NCBI RefSeq assembly: GCF_013343005.1
Contig: NZ_CP054491.1
Coordinates: 2,214,501-2,278,500, forward strand
Source: Candidatus Reidiella endopervernicosa
GTDB taxonomy: Bacteria; Pseudomonadota; Gammaproteobacteria; GCF-013343005
Length of the DNA stretch: 64,000 nt
Reading direction: 5' to 3'
A program made the translations under genes and the position numbers. Positions 7,433 to 17,601 of this stretch are shown in pieces. How positions within the stretch are numbered: position 1 is the first letter of the stretch; every line of letters begins with the position of its first letter. Under the pieces are notes generated by a model. It made no database searches, was not told the DNA's origin, and saw only the letters and a list, made by a program, of their open reading frames with translations.

Positions 7433-10400
7433 CAGACCCATGTATGGGAACTGCGCCCCACTGATCTAATCGAAAATGCTAAACAGCGATTTGACGAGTT
7501 CTGTGCAGCCAGTGGTGGTGAAACAGCCAACCTCCCCTTCCTGCAACCGGGTGGAGCCATCGTCCCGGTCGAATGCCGAATGACACTCGTTATTGATGGA
7601 GACCGGCGCTACATGCAGTGCATCTCCCGTGACATCACCGAGCGTAAACAGGCAGAAACCCGTCTACTCAACGAGGCCAAACGTGCCCAGGCGCTGCTGG
7701 AATTGCCACACGACTCTGAGAGTCTCCGAGAAGGCCTTTATGCAACTCGGCCAGGAGCTGGCGGAGAGCTTACCGAGAGTCACGACTCCTTCATCCACTT
7801 CGTCGATGTTGATAACAAAATCATCGAACTGGTGACCTGGACATGCGATACCCAGGATCACAACCGCAATAGTGACACCGACAGCTGCTATCCAATTAGT
7901 GATGCTGGTTAGTGATGCTGGCATTCTGGCCGAGGTCATTCGTCGCAAGAGGCCGGTGGTGTTCAACGACTATGCCAATAACTCAGACTCACGGGTCTGC
8001 TCGAAGGCAATACAGAATTGAAACGGCTGATTTTGGTGCCGGTGATTGAGAACGAACAAGTGGTCATGCTTACCGGTGTCGGTAACAAGCCCTCCGATTA
8101 CGTTGAGCAGGACATGGAGACAGTACAGCTCATCGCCAACGAGATTTGGCGCATAGTTCAAAATCGCCGCTATCTGTCTGCTGTGAAGGAGAGTGAGCAG
8201 CGTTTCAACACCTTTATGGAGACAATTCCCGGTATCGCCTGGATCAAGGATGCGCAAGGTCGTCACCTCTATATGAACGAATACGCCTGCAAGGTTTTCG
8301 GTATTGGACAAGAACAGGCACCCGGCACCACGATTTTCGATCTGCTCTCACATGAGGTTGCTGAGCGATGTTGGGCCAGCGATCAGGCCGTGATCGAAAG
8401 TGGCAAGTCGAGCGAATTTATTGAAGTATTTCCCGACCAGGATGGCCATACCGAGACTGGCAAATATTCAAATTCCCCTTCGAAGGTGCCACGGGACAGT
8501 GGCTGCTCGGAAGCATCGGCCTGGACATCACTGAGCGCAAACAGATGGAGCTGGAACTGCAGAAGTTATCACTGGCCGTCGAGCAGAGCCGGAGAGTGTT
8601 GTCATCACCGACCTTGATGCCAATATGGAATTTGTTAACGAGACATTCCTGCAATCAACCGGCTATAGCCGTGACGAGGTGATCGGTCAGAACCCGAGAA
8701 TGCTGCAGTCTGGTAAAACGCCCAACACTACCTATATGGAGCTTTGGGACGCGCTGAATCAAGGCCTATCCTGGAAAGGTGAACTCAACAATAGGCGCAA
8801 GGATGGTTCGGAATATATCGAATTGGCGCACATTTCACCGATTCGACAGGCCGATGGTCAGATCAGCCACTATCTGGCGACCAAGGAGGACATCACAGAG
8901 AAGGTGCAGCTTGCAGAGGAGCTCGATAGCCATCGCCATCATCTCGAGGATCTGGTTAAACAACGTACCGCCGAACTGGTTGAGGCACGTGATCGGGCCG
9001 AGGCTGCCACCCAGGCGAAGAGTGCTTTCCTGGCCAATATGAGTCACGAAATCCGTACCCCGATGAATGCCATTATTGGTCTTACCCACCTGTTGCGTCG
9101 TGCGGGGCTACGCCCAAACAGTTACTGCAGCTGAACAAGATCGACTCCACCGGTCAGCATCTACCTCCATCATCAATGACATCCTCGACATATCCAAGAT
9201 TGAGGCCGGTCGTCTGCAACTGGAGAGCACCGATTTTCACATCTCGGCGATTATTGACAACATCGTCTCACTGATTAGCGATTCAGCCGAGGCAAAGGGA
9301 TTGAGTGTTGTGGCGGAGTGCGATGATGCGCCCGTCTGGTTGAGGGGCGACCCCACTCGGCTACGCCAGGCCCTGCTCAACTACGCCGGCAACGCCGTTA
9401 AATTTACCGAGCATGGCAATATCACCCTGCGCGCCAAGCTGCTGGAAGAGGAGCGTGACACGCTGACTATACGTTTTGAGGTCGAGGACAGCGGTATTGG
9501 TATTGCCGCTAGCAAGTTGACCAAGCTATTCCAGGTCTTCGAGCAGGCTGATGCTTCGACCACTCGCAAGTACGGCGGCACCGGCCTCGGGCTAGTGATC
9601 ACACAGCGCCTGGCTGAAATGATGGGTGGCGAGGTTGGTGTCGACAGTACACCGGGAAAGGGCAGCACGTTCTGGCTTACTGCACGGTTGGCGCGCGGTC
9701 ATGGGGTCATGCCCAGCCCGGAGAATAGGCGTGAGCACAACGCAGAGGCACAATTGCATCTGCGCCATGCTGGCTCCCGAGTGTTGCTTGCTGAGGATAA
9801 TGCCATCAACCGAGAAGTGGCTCTGGAGCTGCTGCATAGCGTTGGTCTGGAGGTCGACACGGCAGAGAACGGACTCGAGGCACTGGAGATGGCGCGTACC
9901 CACAGATACGACCTGATCTTGATGGATATCCAAATGCCTGAGATGGATGGTCTGGAGGCAACACGAGCGATTCGAGCCCTGCGGGAAGGGAGCATCCCCC
10001 CTATTCTGGCGATGACGGCAAACGCCTTCGACGACGATCGTCATGATTGTGAGTTGGCGGGTATGGACGATTTCGTCAGCAAGCCGGTGGAGCCGGAGGT
10101 TCTCTTTTCCACCCTGCTTAACTGGTTGCAGCAGAGTGAAATGTCAGCCGAATCAAACTCAAATCTGACCAGTAATAGTAAGGAGACTCCCGCCGTTGAT
10201 CCAATATCCGAGTCAGAAGATTTATCACCACCCGATACTAATCTACCCACCATTGCAGGACTGGATACCTCTGTCGGTCTGACTGCTCTGCTCGGCAACC
10301 AGCCATCCTATTTAGGTTTCTTGCGGCGTTTCGCTATTGAGCACGGTGACGATATGGCTCGACTGCGAGAACATATTGCGAAGGAAGAGAATCAGGAGGC

Positions 10401-10857
10401 TCGGCGGCTTGCCCATTCATTGAGGGGGGTAGCGGGAACCCTGGGGGCAACAGAGGTGCAGCAACACGCTAAGGAGTTGGAAACAGCGATTAAAGAAGGG
10501 AGTGAGAGCGTTGAGATTGAGCGTCTAACCACTCTATTAGAGAGCAAAATGCAGCTATTGGCTGAGGCCATCCTTGCCTGCCTCCCTGAGGAGACCTCTC
10601 AGCCCTTCTCGGCCGAGGTTGATTGGATGGCCGTTAAACATCTTCTGAGCGATTTTAAACCTCTACTAGCAATGTCGGATGCCGATGCCAACATACTCTT
10701 CGAGGCGAATGCCGGTCTGCTTAAGAACGCCCTCGGTTCGCTGGGCAAGACACTTGAGAAACAGATCGATAGTTTCGAGTACCAGAAGGCATTGGTAACG
10801 GTAGAGCAGGTATGCCGGGAACACCCTGAATTGAGGAGCGGTGACAGTGGGCAATAG
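7433..10857 (+). pseudogene. Hybrid sensor histidine kinase (PAS-GAF-PAS-PAS-HisKA-HATPase-REC-HPt), broken
   Basis: Read across frames, this encodes a PAS segment (CISRDITERKQAE), a GAF-like segment (IHFVDVDNKIIELV... MLTGVGNKPSDY), two more PAS/PAC units ([28 protein letters not shown]), HisKA ([19 protein letters not shown], phospho-His), HATPase ([22 protein letters not shown]), a receiver ([16 protein letters not shown], phospho-Asp) and HPt ([15 protein letters not shown]). At least six frame changes occur: near 7700-7790, a 13-bp tandem duplication at 7896-7921, near 8457, a lost C near 8595, a lost G near 9105, and near 9165. The N terminus is cut off by repeat copy 3. The 3' part, 9165-10857, is one clean frame. 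The concentration of damage in this gene, against intact neighbours, favours a pseudogene over random sequencing error, though homopolymer errors cannot be excluded. Confidence 0.82.
7896..7921. repeat. 13-bp tandem duplication inside kinase pseudogene
   Basis: TTAGTGATGCTGG occurs twice in direct succession (7896-7908 and 7909-7921). The second copy adds 13 bp, shifts the frame and creates a stop codon. With one copy removed the sequence reads ISDAGILAEVIRRKRPVV, as expected for this GAF family. Confidence 0.85.
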
Positions 10858-10900
10858 TCCCTGCTCAGGGCACAACCAATATCTCCTAACAGATTGATAC

Positions 10901-11788
10901 CTATTTGTAGCTGACCGTCTTTTGTTTGGCTGTGCCGTTACCGCTGTACTCGGTCGTGGGTGCACCCGGTCCCGCGACGATGGTTACATCTGCGGCATAA
11001 CCTTTCTTCTCACCATCCTGTGTTTTTTCTGAGAGGGTGAATTCAAAAATATTGTCACGATTGCTCATCATGTTGGCGTAGGTCCCCTCTGTCAGCTCGT
11101 TGAGATGAACAAAGGCGCTTCGATAGGGAGAGGCCTCATCGTTGTAGTTAGTGTTGAGCAGGTCTCCCCCATTGGGAACGAGGTAGAGAAGGAAGCCGAA
11201 GGCCTTATCATCAATCCACTTTGAAGCGATGCCTCTGACTTTGTGGTTTGTTTTACCCCATTGGTTGTTACCGCTCCGAGCATCGGTCATCGGCAGCAGG
11301 TTGGGTATCAGGTAGCCGTTGTGATAACTATCAGCCTGTTGGCGTAGCTGGTTGGAGATGTTCTTAAAGGCCAAAATTTCGACCCGGCAACCGTAGTCCT
11401 GCAGTGCGCTAACTACTCGGGAAAAGTCCCCGTCACCGGTAACTAGCAGAATGTAGTCGAGATGCTCGCCCTGGCGAAGAATGTCGACCGCCAGATCGAG
11501 ATCGGCGTTGGCCTTGACCGAGACATTGCCCTCCTCGTCGGTATAACGCTTGACCTTTTTTGTGATTACCTTCCAGCCGTTGTTGCGAAGCGCCTGCTGG
11601 TAATCGGACTGCTTGTTCCGATAGTGCTGATCTTCGCGCGCACGCTCCTCGTCGTAGGCCATGTAGGTATTCATGCGCAGTACATCACCGCCTGTGCGTC
11701 GGGCAAACTCTCTCAACACGTCGTAACGCATGGAGTAGCCACCATTTAGCCTGACATTCTCTGCATCAACATAGATCCCAATTTTCAT
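10901..11788 (-). CDS. NYN/PIN-like domain protein (LabA/DUF88-type)
   Basis: The start is ATG 11788 with AAGGA six bases upstream; the longer ORF to 11857 lacks such a signal. The 295-residue protein begins MKIGIYVDAENVRLNGG, the first acidic motif of the NYN branch of PIN-fold nucleases. It continues with NADLDLAVDI and LLVTGDGDFSRVV, which carry the other conserved aspartates of the presumed metal site; GCRVEILAF is the usual following strand. This covers roughly residues 1-160. The C-terminal half (about 190-285) may hold a small beta-barrel-like RNA-binding segment (KVRGIASKWIDDKAFGFL), similar to cold-shock-like extensions in relatives. Family members are RNases or RNA-processing factors; the actual substrate is unknown. 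It is convergent with the kinase pseudogene. Confidence 0.75.
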   Translation of the reverse strand: MKIGIYVDAENVRLNGGYSMRYDVLREFARRTGGDVLRMNTYMAYDEERAREDQHYRNKQSDYQQALRNNGWKVITKKVKRYTDEEGNVSVKANADLDLAVDILRQGEHLDYILLVTGDGDFSRVVSALQDYGCRVEILAFKNISNQLRQQADSYHNGYLIPNLLPMTDARSGNNQWGKTNHKVRGIASKWIDDKAFGFLLYLVPNGGDLLNTNYNDEASPYRSAFVHLNELTEGTYANMMSNRDNIFEFTLSEKTQDGEKKGYAADVTIVAGPGAPTTEYSGNGTAKQKTVSYK

Positions 11789-12055
11789 GAGTGTCCTTAT
11801 TGGTTTGACGAGTATTCGGTAATGCGCTGGGATTGGCGAGGTGGCTTGTGGAGCCACGTATGTAAAACGCTGCCATTATAACGCTTTGGCCCTGCTATTC
11901 ACTCCGATTCGCGCATTACACTGAACGTTTTTTGATCTCATATCATCCTGATTCACTATGAATCAGCGTTTTCACATGATGTTTTGTGCTAACAGCGGAG
12001 GATCAGCTATCTTCTACCTAACGCTTTTCAGTGAGAATTAATAGAATAGCCTCAT
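11789..12055. other. Divergent intergenic region
   Basis: Separates the leftward NYN gene from the rightward HD-GYP gene. I see no open reading frame, repeat or convincing operator here. Promoters for both genes must lie in it, but no clear consensus pair stands out. Confidence 0.4.
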
Positions 12056-13669
12056 ATGCAGATACTCGACCGAATCAACAACCTGATTAAGATCGGCGTC
12101 GCTCTCTCGGCGGAGAAGGACCTGCCACGTCTACTAGAGATGATTCTGGTCGGTGCCAAGGCGATCACCAATGCCGATGGGGGAACGATCTACACCGTTC
12201 AGGACGATCAGACTCTGAAGATGGAGATCGTGCGAACCGATTCTCTCGATTTCGCCATGGGTGGTACGACGGGTACCGAGATCCCCTTCGAGCCGATTCC
12301 TATGTACGACCCGGATGGTAATCCGCTTGAACACATGGTGGTGACCTACTCGGTTCTCAATGACAGCACGGTCAATATTGCCGATGCCTATGAGACCAAG
12401 GGCTTCGATTTTTCCGGTACCCGCGAATTCGACCAGAAGACGGGTTACCGTTCCAGGTCATTTCTCACCGTACCGATGAAGAACCACGAATCAAAAATTA
12501 TCGGTGTATTGCAGCTAATTAATGCCCAGGATGAAGAGAACGACGAGATCATCCCCTTCTCTTCCGAGTTACAGCAGCTAACCGAGGCGATTGCCTCGCA
12601 GGCGGCGATTGCACTGACCAATCGTCAACTGATCGATAGCCTTGAGCAGATGTTTGTCGCATTGATCCGTATGTTGGCGAAGGCGATCGATAAGAAGTCT
12701 CCTCATACGGGTAACCACAGTCGCCGGGTTCCGGTCATCACCATGATGTTGGCCAAAGCGGCCAGTTCCACAACCTCCGGACCGCTGAAAGATTTCAAAA
12801 TGACCGATGCCGATATCCATGAGCTGGAGACGGCGGCTTGGCTGCACGACTGCGGTAAGGTCTCTACGCCTGAGTATGTCGTCGACAAGCGGACAAAGCT
12901 GGAGACGATCCACGATGCCATTCATGAGGTGGGTTGTCGCTTTGAAATATTGCGTCGCGATCTGGAGATAAAGCGCCTGCGTCAACTTGCTAAGGGTGGA
13001 GAATCAGCCGATCAGATCGATAGCGACTATCAACAACGATTGGCTGAACTTGATGATGAGCAGCAGTTCATCGAACGGGCTAATATCGGCGGTGAGTTCA
13101 TGACGGATGAGGATCAGGCGCGTGTGCGAGAGATCGGCAAACGTGAGCTGATTATCAACGGAGAGCAACGCCCACTGCTCGATGAGCGTGAGCTCTACAA
13201 CCTGACCATCGCGAAAGGGACACTGACACCCGAAGAGCGGGATGTCATCAACAAACACGTCTCACTGACCATCTCGATGCTGGAGTCGATCCCCTTCCCT
13301 AAACATCTCGAGCAGGTGCCGCTCTATGCGGGTGCCCACCACGAGAAGATCAATGGCAGCGGCTATCCCAGAGGTCTTTCAGGTGATCAACTACCGATTC
13401 AGGCACGCATTATGGCGATCGCCGATATCTTCGAGGCGCTAACTAACAAACGCCCCTACAAACCGGCAAAACAGCTCTCGGAGACGATGAAGATTCTAGG
13501 GTTTATGCGCAAAGATGGGGAGATAGACGGTGACCTGCTTGATCTCTTTATCGAGCAGAAGCTCTATCTGAAATATGCACATGAGTATCTCGATCCGGAG
13601 CAGATTGATGAGGTTAATCACTCGGCAATTCCTGGGTACGGTAGTAAAGCAGGTTTTGGACCTCCCTAA
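12056..13669 (+). CDS. GAF and HD-GYP domain protein (probable c-di-GMP phosphodiesterase)
   Basis: A 537-residue cytoplasmic protein. Residues about 10-185 form a GAF domain (LLEMILVGAKAITNADGGTI ... FLTVPMKNHESKIIGVLQLI). From about 215 an HD-GYP domain follows, with HTGNHSRRV, the metal-binding LHDCGKV, and HHEKINGSGYPRG, where the GYP signature is kept. There is an insertion of about 100 charged residues between the HD and GYP motifs (DLEIKRLRQLAKGG onward), seen in some HD-GYP proteins. The family hydrolyses cyclic di-GMP; the GAF domain would sense a small ligand. It stands alone, with no partner kinase intact nearby. A short inverted repeat (ACCTCCC/GGGAGGT, 13660-13681) overlaps the stop codon but lacks a T-run. 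Confidence 0.85.
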   Translation: MQILDRINNLIKIGVALSAEKDLPRLLEMILVGAKAITNADGGTIYTVQDDQTLKMEIVRTDSLDFAMGGTTGTEIPFEPIPMYDPDGNPLEHMVVTYSVLNDSTVNIADAYETKGFDFSGTREFDQKTGYRSRSFLTVPMKNHESKIIGVLQLINAQDEENDEIIPFSSELQQLTEAIASQAAIALTNRQLIDSLEQMFVALIRMLAKAIDKKSPHTGNHSRRVPVITMMLAKAASSTTSGPLKDFKMTDADIHELETAAWLHDCGKVSTPEYVVDKRTKLETIHDAIHEVGCRFEILRRDLEIKRLRQLAKGGESADQIDSDYQQRLAELDDEQQFIERANIGGEFMTDEDQARVREIGKRELIINGEQRPLLDERELYNLTIAKGTLTPEERDVINKHVSLTISMLESIPFPKHLEQVPLYAGAHHEKINGSGYPRGLSGDQLPIQARIMAIADIFEALTNKRPYKPAKQLSETMKILGFMRKDGEIDGDLLDLFIEQKLYLKYAHEYLDPEQIDEVNHSAIPGYGSKAGFGPP

Positions 13670-13718
13670 AACTGGGGAGGTTCACCCGTCCCCTTTATAT
13701 TAGATTTTTAACTTTTAT

Positions 13719-13988
13719 TTATTGAAGCCCACTTAGGCCGATAAGCAGTGAATTAATAAGAAGGTATCCGAGTATTCCAAGCACACCTCCCAATGCATAT
13801 CGCCTTTGCTCCTTTATAAAAACACAATAGGTAGAACAAATGCCATAATCAGGAAAACCAAAACTCCCCAGCAAATGAAGCCCAATCATAATTAACGACT
13901 AAAGGCCTGAGAGCAAAAGCGTAAATAAACGCAAAACGACCAAAAATAGTGCGTTGAATAATGCTCCTAACAGTAGTTGCTTCTTCAT
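13719..13988 (-). pseudogene. Small membrane protein gene, frameshifted
   Basis: From ATG 13988 the leftward reading gives a hydrophobic start (MKKQLLLGALFNALFLVVL) that stops after about 29 codons at LSGL. Another frame then continues with further hydrophobic sequence (GVLGILGYLLINSLLIGLSG) to a stop at 13719. It looks like a protein of 80-90 residues with two or three membrane segments and at least one frameshift. The ATG lies 12 bp after the GCGTTAGAT end of the attC-like site, the usual position of a cassette gene. Family unknown. Confidence 0.4.
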
Positions 13989-13999
13989 TGTAATTCTAA

Positions 14000-14142
14000 A
14001 TCTAACGCTTTGCTAAGACGACCGCCGTAGCGGACTTGTTTTGTGCTATAGAGCACAGATAATGTGCCGCGGAGGTGGGTGATGTTCAAGGTCGGGTGGA
14101 TGTATTTGTTAGCATTCAGGCGCCTTCCTTCAAGTTGTTAGG
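14000..14142 (-). repeat. Integron attC-like recombination site
   Basis: Read on the minus strand, the right end is GCGTTAGAT, a perfect match to the GTTRRRY core of attC sites. The left end has CCTAAC at 14142 or GCTAAC near 14112, both able to pair with GTTAG. Inner arms pair partially (CGACC with GGTCG), and a perfect six-base hairpin (TGTGCT/AGCACA) lies in the middle. Length is 116-143 bp depending on the left end chosen. A short ORF starts right after the core. The left core does not fit RYYYAAC fully, so this is tentative. Confidence 0.4.
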
Positions 14143-14185
14143 ATGACTTCGATTTCAGCGTAATAATACTTACAACGCCCCTCAA

Positions 14186-15110
14186 TCATTTTGAGCTATA
14201 GCCATTGCTAGGCTGGTTGTTCTTATCAAACTCGTACTTAAGCTTGAGGGAGTGGTAATACCACTCATCCATGTAGAGTTCAGCTGGATTGTGTATTCCA
14301 CTTTTTAGCGCATTCCGCGCTGTAGCCTCAATCTCCAAAATTTGAGCGAAAGGGATTCCGAGACTATTCAGAGATATGTGATTTTTGACTCTGAAATATG
14401 GAGGAGATTGTCTTCATAGTACTCATTTCCACCTTGGGCAATAACTGCATACGTTCTAAGCTCCAAACACTCTTGGTAAATCTCGTTTAGTTCCTTCGCG
14501 AGACGGATAAAGGCTTCGGGTTCGTAGTCATAATTGATTTCGATCCCATCGTGCTGCCTAACTGTCCAGTTGCTCTTGAGCAATATGCTATCTGCAAAGG
14601 ATATGAATGATATGTTCGGGTGTTTTTGGGCAAGTTGATCAATCATTTCTCTTAGAACCAGAAGCTTATCGCGCGTAAGTGTTCCTTCTTCTAGCGCCTT
14701 TTAACTCCAATTGCATCAATCATTGCGAACGTGGAATACGAGCACCTATGAATTTGTTCTAGCCATTCGCTTTTGACAAAATGCGTGGTTTTCATCGGAT
14801 TTCCAACTACCCACACAAGCAATGAATTGATTGCGCGGTAATCGAATCGGAACTCCATGAAACCGGTCGAAGGTGTTCGGATACCAAGATAAATCCAATG
14901 AGTTGCTATTGGTCTTTCTAACAGCAACAGGGGTTATGCATCCGATGTACTCATAATCAGCGCCTTCAAAGAACTTGGTCATCATGCGGTCGTACTCTTC
15001 CAAGTAGACCCCATCGACGATGAAGACATCTCGATTTAGTGGCGTTTCTTCGAATGCGTAAACGTCGTAACCTCGTGCTCAAACAATTCTCGTGATTCCT
15101 TTCAGATGCT
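14186..15110 (-). pseudogene. Uncharacterised accessory gene, multiply frameshifted
   Basis: Reading leftward across frames gives one protein of about 300 residues: it starts near KGITRIV, passes through GYDVYAFEETPLNRDVFIVD, FFEGADYEYIGCITPVAV, MKTTHFVKSEWLEQIHR, ALEEGTLTRDKLLVLREM, HPNISFISFADSILL and EIEATARNALKSGIHN, and ends YSSK at 14186. At least four frame changes are needed (near 15085, 14810, 14700 and 14375). The base composition is more AT-rich than that of the flanking envelope genes. It lies just upstream of the attC-like site, so it may be a decayed integron cassette. I do not recognise the family. Confidence 0.45.
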
Positions 15111-15276
15111 AACAGTATATTAGGCCGCTTGCGCAGTGTTGGTAATAGGAGGAATTTGGTTGTCACCAGAAAGCTGATCTTTCATGTGTGCAATGACTGG
15201 ATTATGAAGGGTGTTGTTCATTTTTCGAATCATCTCCTTTGATCCTTTTTAGGTTTTTCGGTGTAGAGCTCTCTCC

Positions 15277-15567
15277 CTACTCCCAATCCTGCCCATAGTC
15301 GTGAAAGATCTCTTCGTGGGCGTCGATGTCGCGCAGGGCGACGACGGTGAGGTCGTTGTAGTAGGCGGCGTTGGGTTCACCGCTGTGGTTGATGTAACGC
15401 AGATCGCAACTGACCTTGACCGCCTTCCCCTCATCCAGCCATAAAACATGGGGACCATCTTTTTGGGTTGGTTTGCATTTCAGTTTACCGATGATTTCGC
15501 CCGCCTTGATCGTGCGCGAGGCGAACAGGCCCATGCCGTGTATCTTGCTTTTCTCTGGGTAGTACAT
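15277..15567 (-). CDS. Small SET-domain protein (putative lysine methyltransferase)
   Basis: The 96-residue protein is essentially a minimal SET domain. HGMGLFASRTIKAGEIIG near residue 10 is the N-terminal SET motif, DLRYINHSGEPNA (about 55-67) is the AdoMet-binding NHS motif, and IFHDYGQDW at the end is the catalytic tyrosine motif. SET proteins transfer a methyl group from AdoMet to lysine in proteins. Bacterial single-domain forms are widespread, but their targets are mostly unknown. It follows kdsB on the same strand after 78 bp and may be the last gene of that operon or separately transcribed. Confidence 0.8.
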   Translation of the reverse strand: MYYPEKSKIHGMGLFASRTIKAGEIIGKLKCKPTQKDGPHVLWLDEGKAVKVSCDLRYINHSGEPNAAYYNDLTVVALRDIDAHEEIFHDYGQDWE

Positions 15568-15645
15568 TGCATCACCTATAAAGTCGCTGATGTTTGTGAA
15601 CTTATAGCGGGTATTAATTATCCATGCAAATAGTCAGTGTTAAAG

Positions 15646-16407
15646 CTATTGACTACTCAGGAGTTGATTTACACGCTGCAGGTCCGCTTCGGTATCGACC
15701 CCATGCCCTGGTGGCTCATCAACGATACCGACGTGGATTCGTTCACCCGACCAGAGTGCGCGCAGTTGTTCGAGCGATTCGGTCTGCTCCAGTTCACAGG
15801 GGTTGCTGGCGGCATAACGATTGAGGAAGCCGACTCGATAGGCGTAGAGGCCGATATGACGATAGTGGATACGATTCTCAGGCAGCTCTTCGGTAGTGAC
15901 GCCGAAGGCATCGCGGTCCCAGGGGATCGGGGCGCGGCTGAAGTAGAGCGCGTAACCCTTCGCGTCTAATACCACCTTGACGACGTGTGGGTCGAACAGT
16001 TCAGCGGTAGTGTGAATGGGTGTTGCAAGGGTCGCAATGGAGGCGTCACCCGCCTGCCCAAGATTGTGTGCCACCTGCTGCAGTGGTTCGCTCGGCATCA
16101 GCGGTTCGTCTCCCTGCAGGTTAACGACGATCTGATTATCACCCCACCCCATCTGCTCGGCGACCTCGGCGAGGCGGTCGGTGCCAGAGTGGTGGTCGGG
16201 TGAGGTCATGCAGACCTTGGCGCCGAACGCCTTGGCACGCTGTTTGATGCGCACATCGTCGGTGGCGATGATCACCTCATCGGCCCCGCTCTCCATTGCG
16301 CGTTGGTAGACGTGTTCGATCATCGGCTTACCCGCGATATCGAGCAGTGGTTTACCCGGTAGTCGGCTCGATGCGTAGCGAGCGGGGATGGCAATGACAA
16401 AACTCAT
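15646..16407 (-). CDS. kdsB: 3-deoxy-manno-octulosonate cytidylyltransferase
   Basis: Activates KDO with CTP to form CMP-KDO, the sugar donor for the lipopolysaccharide inner core, in the cytoplasm. The 253-residue protein starts [21 protein letters not shown], the nucleotidyltransferase signature of KdsB. It also has [18 protein letters not shown] and [15 protein letters not shown], all diagnostic. Length is normal. Its ATG overlaps the stop of the Trm112-like gene (ATGA), so the two are translationally coupled within the lpxK-trm112-kdsB envelope operon. Confidence 0.97.
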   Translation of the reverse strand: MSFVIAIPARYASSRLPGKPLLDIAGKPMIEHVYQRAMESGADEVIIATDDVRIKQRAKAFGAKVCMTSPDHHSGTDRLAEVAEQMGWGDNQIVVNLQGDEPLMPSEPLQQVAHNLGQAGDASIATLATPIHTTAELFDPHVVKVVLDAKGYALYFSRAPIPWDRDAFGVTTEELPENRIHYRHIGLYAYRVGFLNRYAASNPCELEQTESLEQLRALWSGERIHVGIVDEPPGHGVDTEADLQRVNQLLSSQ

Positions 16408-16586
16408 TCGATCTCCTCATCCTCGGCGAGGCGGCGCGCCTCCTCTTCGAGCATTACCGGGATGTCATCGCGGATCGGATAGGCGAGTCTATCTCCCTTG
16501 CAGACCAGTTCCTGCTCGCTCTTTCTATAGAGTAATGGGCCTTTACAGATCGGGCAGGCGAGAATCTCGAGCAGTTTTTTATCCAT
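16404..16586 (-). CDS. Trm112/YcaR family small protein
   Basis: A 60-residue protein with [16 protein letters not shown] at the N terminus and [20 protein letters not shown] in the middle, the conserved Trm112/YcaR pattern. One CPIC pair is present, while the second zinc site is reduced to a single cysteine, as usual in this bacterial family. In gammaproteobacteria it is almost always found between lpxK and kdsB, as here. Eukaryotic and archaeal Trm112 proteins activate methyltransferases; the bacterial role is less clear. Confidence 0.92.
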   Translation of the reverse strand: MDKKLLEILACPICKGPLLYRKSEQELVCKGDRLAYPIRDDIPVMLEEEARRLAEDEEIE

Positions 16587-16597
16587 CTTTCTATCCT

Positions 16598-17581
16598 CTA
16601 CTTGTCGTTGTCTGATGGTAGTAGACGCATCAGACGATGGTGAAAAGAGTCATTCAGTTCGGCGCTAACGGGCAGATACCAGTGGTTGGCTGCTGCATAG
16701 GGACGACATTTTACGGCGTCTTTCTCGGTCATCAGAACCGGTAGGTTGTCGTTAAAGGCGATATCTTCGGCACTAAATGGGTGGTGATCAGGAAACGGGT
16801 GTTCAATGAGTTCGACGCCATGACGTCGTAGCAGATTGAAGAAGCGTTGCGGATCACCAATCGCCGCAACCGCATGTACCTTGACACCCTTAAAGCTCTC
16901 AAGCGCACGTTCCCCATTCCTCCCATCGACAGCGACCAACGTATTACCGATAAGGCGCATGGCGAACTCACCGCGCACCCCTCCTCCATTGGCAACGACC
17001 AGATCGACCTGCTCCAAACGGGGGGCTCGTTCACGCAGTGGCCCTGCGGGCAGACAGCGTTGGTTGCCAAGACGACGCACGCCATCAACCACGGCGATCT
17101 CGATATCACGATGCAGTGCGTAGTGCTGCATACCGTCATCGGAGACGATGATATTGGTATCGGTGTGTTTGAGCAGCGCCTCGGCGGCGGCGACACGATT
17201 CGGTCCCACGGCTATCGGTACCTGGCAGCGACGGGCCAGCAGCAGGGGTTCATCTCCGACCATGCGTGGATCGCTATCGGCCCTTACCTGCTGCGGCCAG
17301 CTAGAGGCATTGCCACCATAGCCGCGACTGATCACACCAGGACGAAACCCCCGCTCTTTGAGCTGTCGGACAATCTCAGCCACCAGTGGTGTCTTACCCG
17401 TGCCGCCGACACTGATATTACCAACGACAACAACCGGCACGCCGATCTGCGTTGTGCGTAACAGGTTGGTCCGATAGGCGAAGCGGCGGATTGCAACGAT
17501 GAGGCAGAAGAGCCAGGAGAGTGGCAGCAGAGCGATCGAGATGGCGTTATTGCTATACCAGTAGTGATCTAGACGCTTCAA
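16598..17581 (-). CDS. lpxK: Tetraacyldisaccharide 4'-kinase
   Basis: Phosphorylates the 4' position of the lipid A disaccharide at the inner membrane, the sixth step of lipid A synthesis. The 327-residue protein has an N-terminal membrane anchor ([18 protein letters not shown]), the Walker A variant [12 protein letters not shown] typical of LpxK, the VISRGYGG motif, and VSDDGMQHY with the catalytic DDG. Length is normal. It lies 20 bp after msbA, which flips the finished lipid A core, and shares its operon. Confidence 0.96.
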   Translation of the reverse strand: MKRLDHYWYSNNAISIALLPLSWLFCLIVAIRRFAYRTNLLRTTQIGVPVVVVGNISVGGTGKTPLVAEIVRQLKERGFRPGVISRGYGGNASSWPQQVRADSDPRMVGDEPLLLARRCQVPIAVGPNRVAAAEALLKHTDTNIIVSDDGMQHYALHRDIEIAVVDGVRRLGNQRCLPAGPLRERAPRLEQVDLVVANGGGVRGEFAMRLIGNTLVAVDGRNGERALESFKGVKVHAVAAIGDPQRFFNLLRRHGVELIEHPFPDHHPFSAEDIAFNDNLPVLMTEKDAVKCRPYAAANHWYLPVSAELNDSFHHRLMRLLPSDNDK

Positions 17582-17601
17582 AATGTGTGCAAGCCGCTGG
17601 C

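Noticed and set aside
14368-14646. A 92-codon ORF as a complete gene
   Set aside because: Its amino acid sequence continues in other frames on both sides, so it is one fragment of a larger broken gene.
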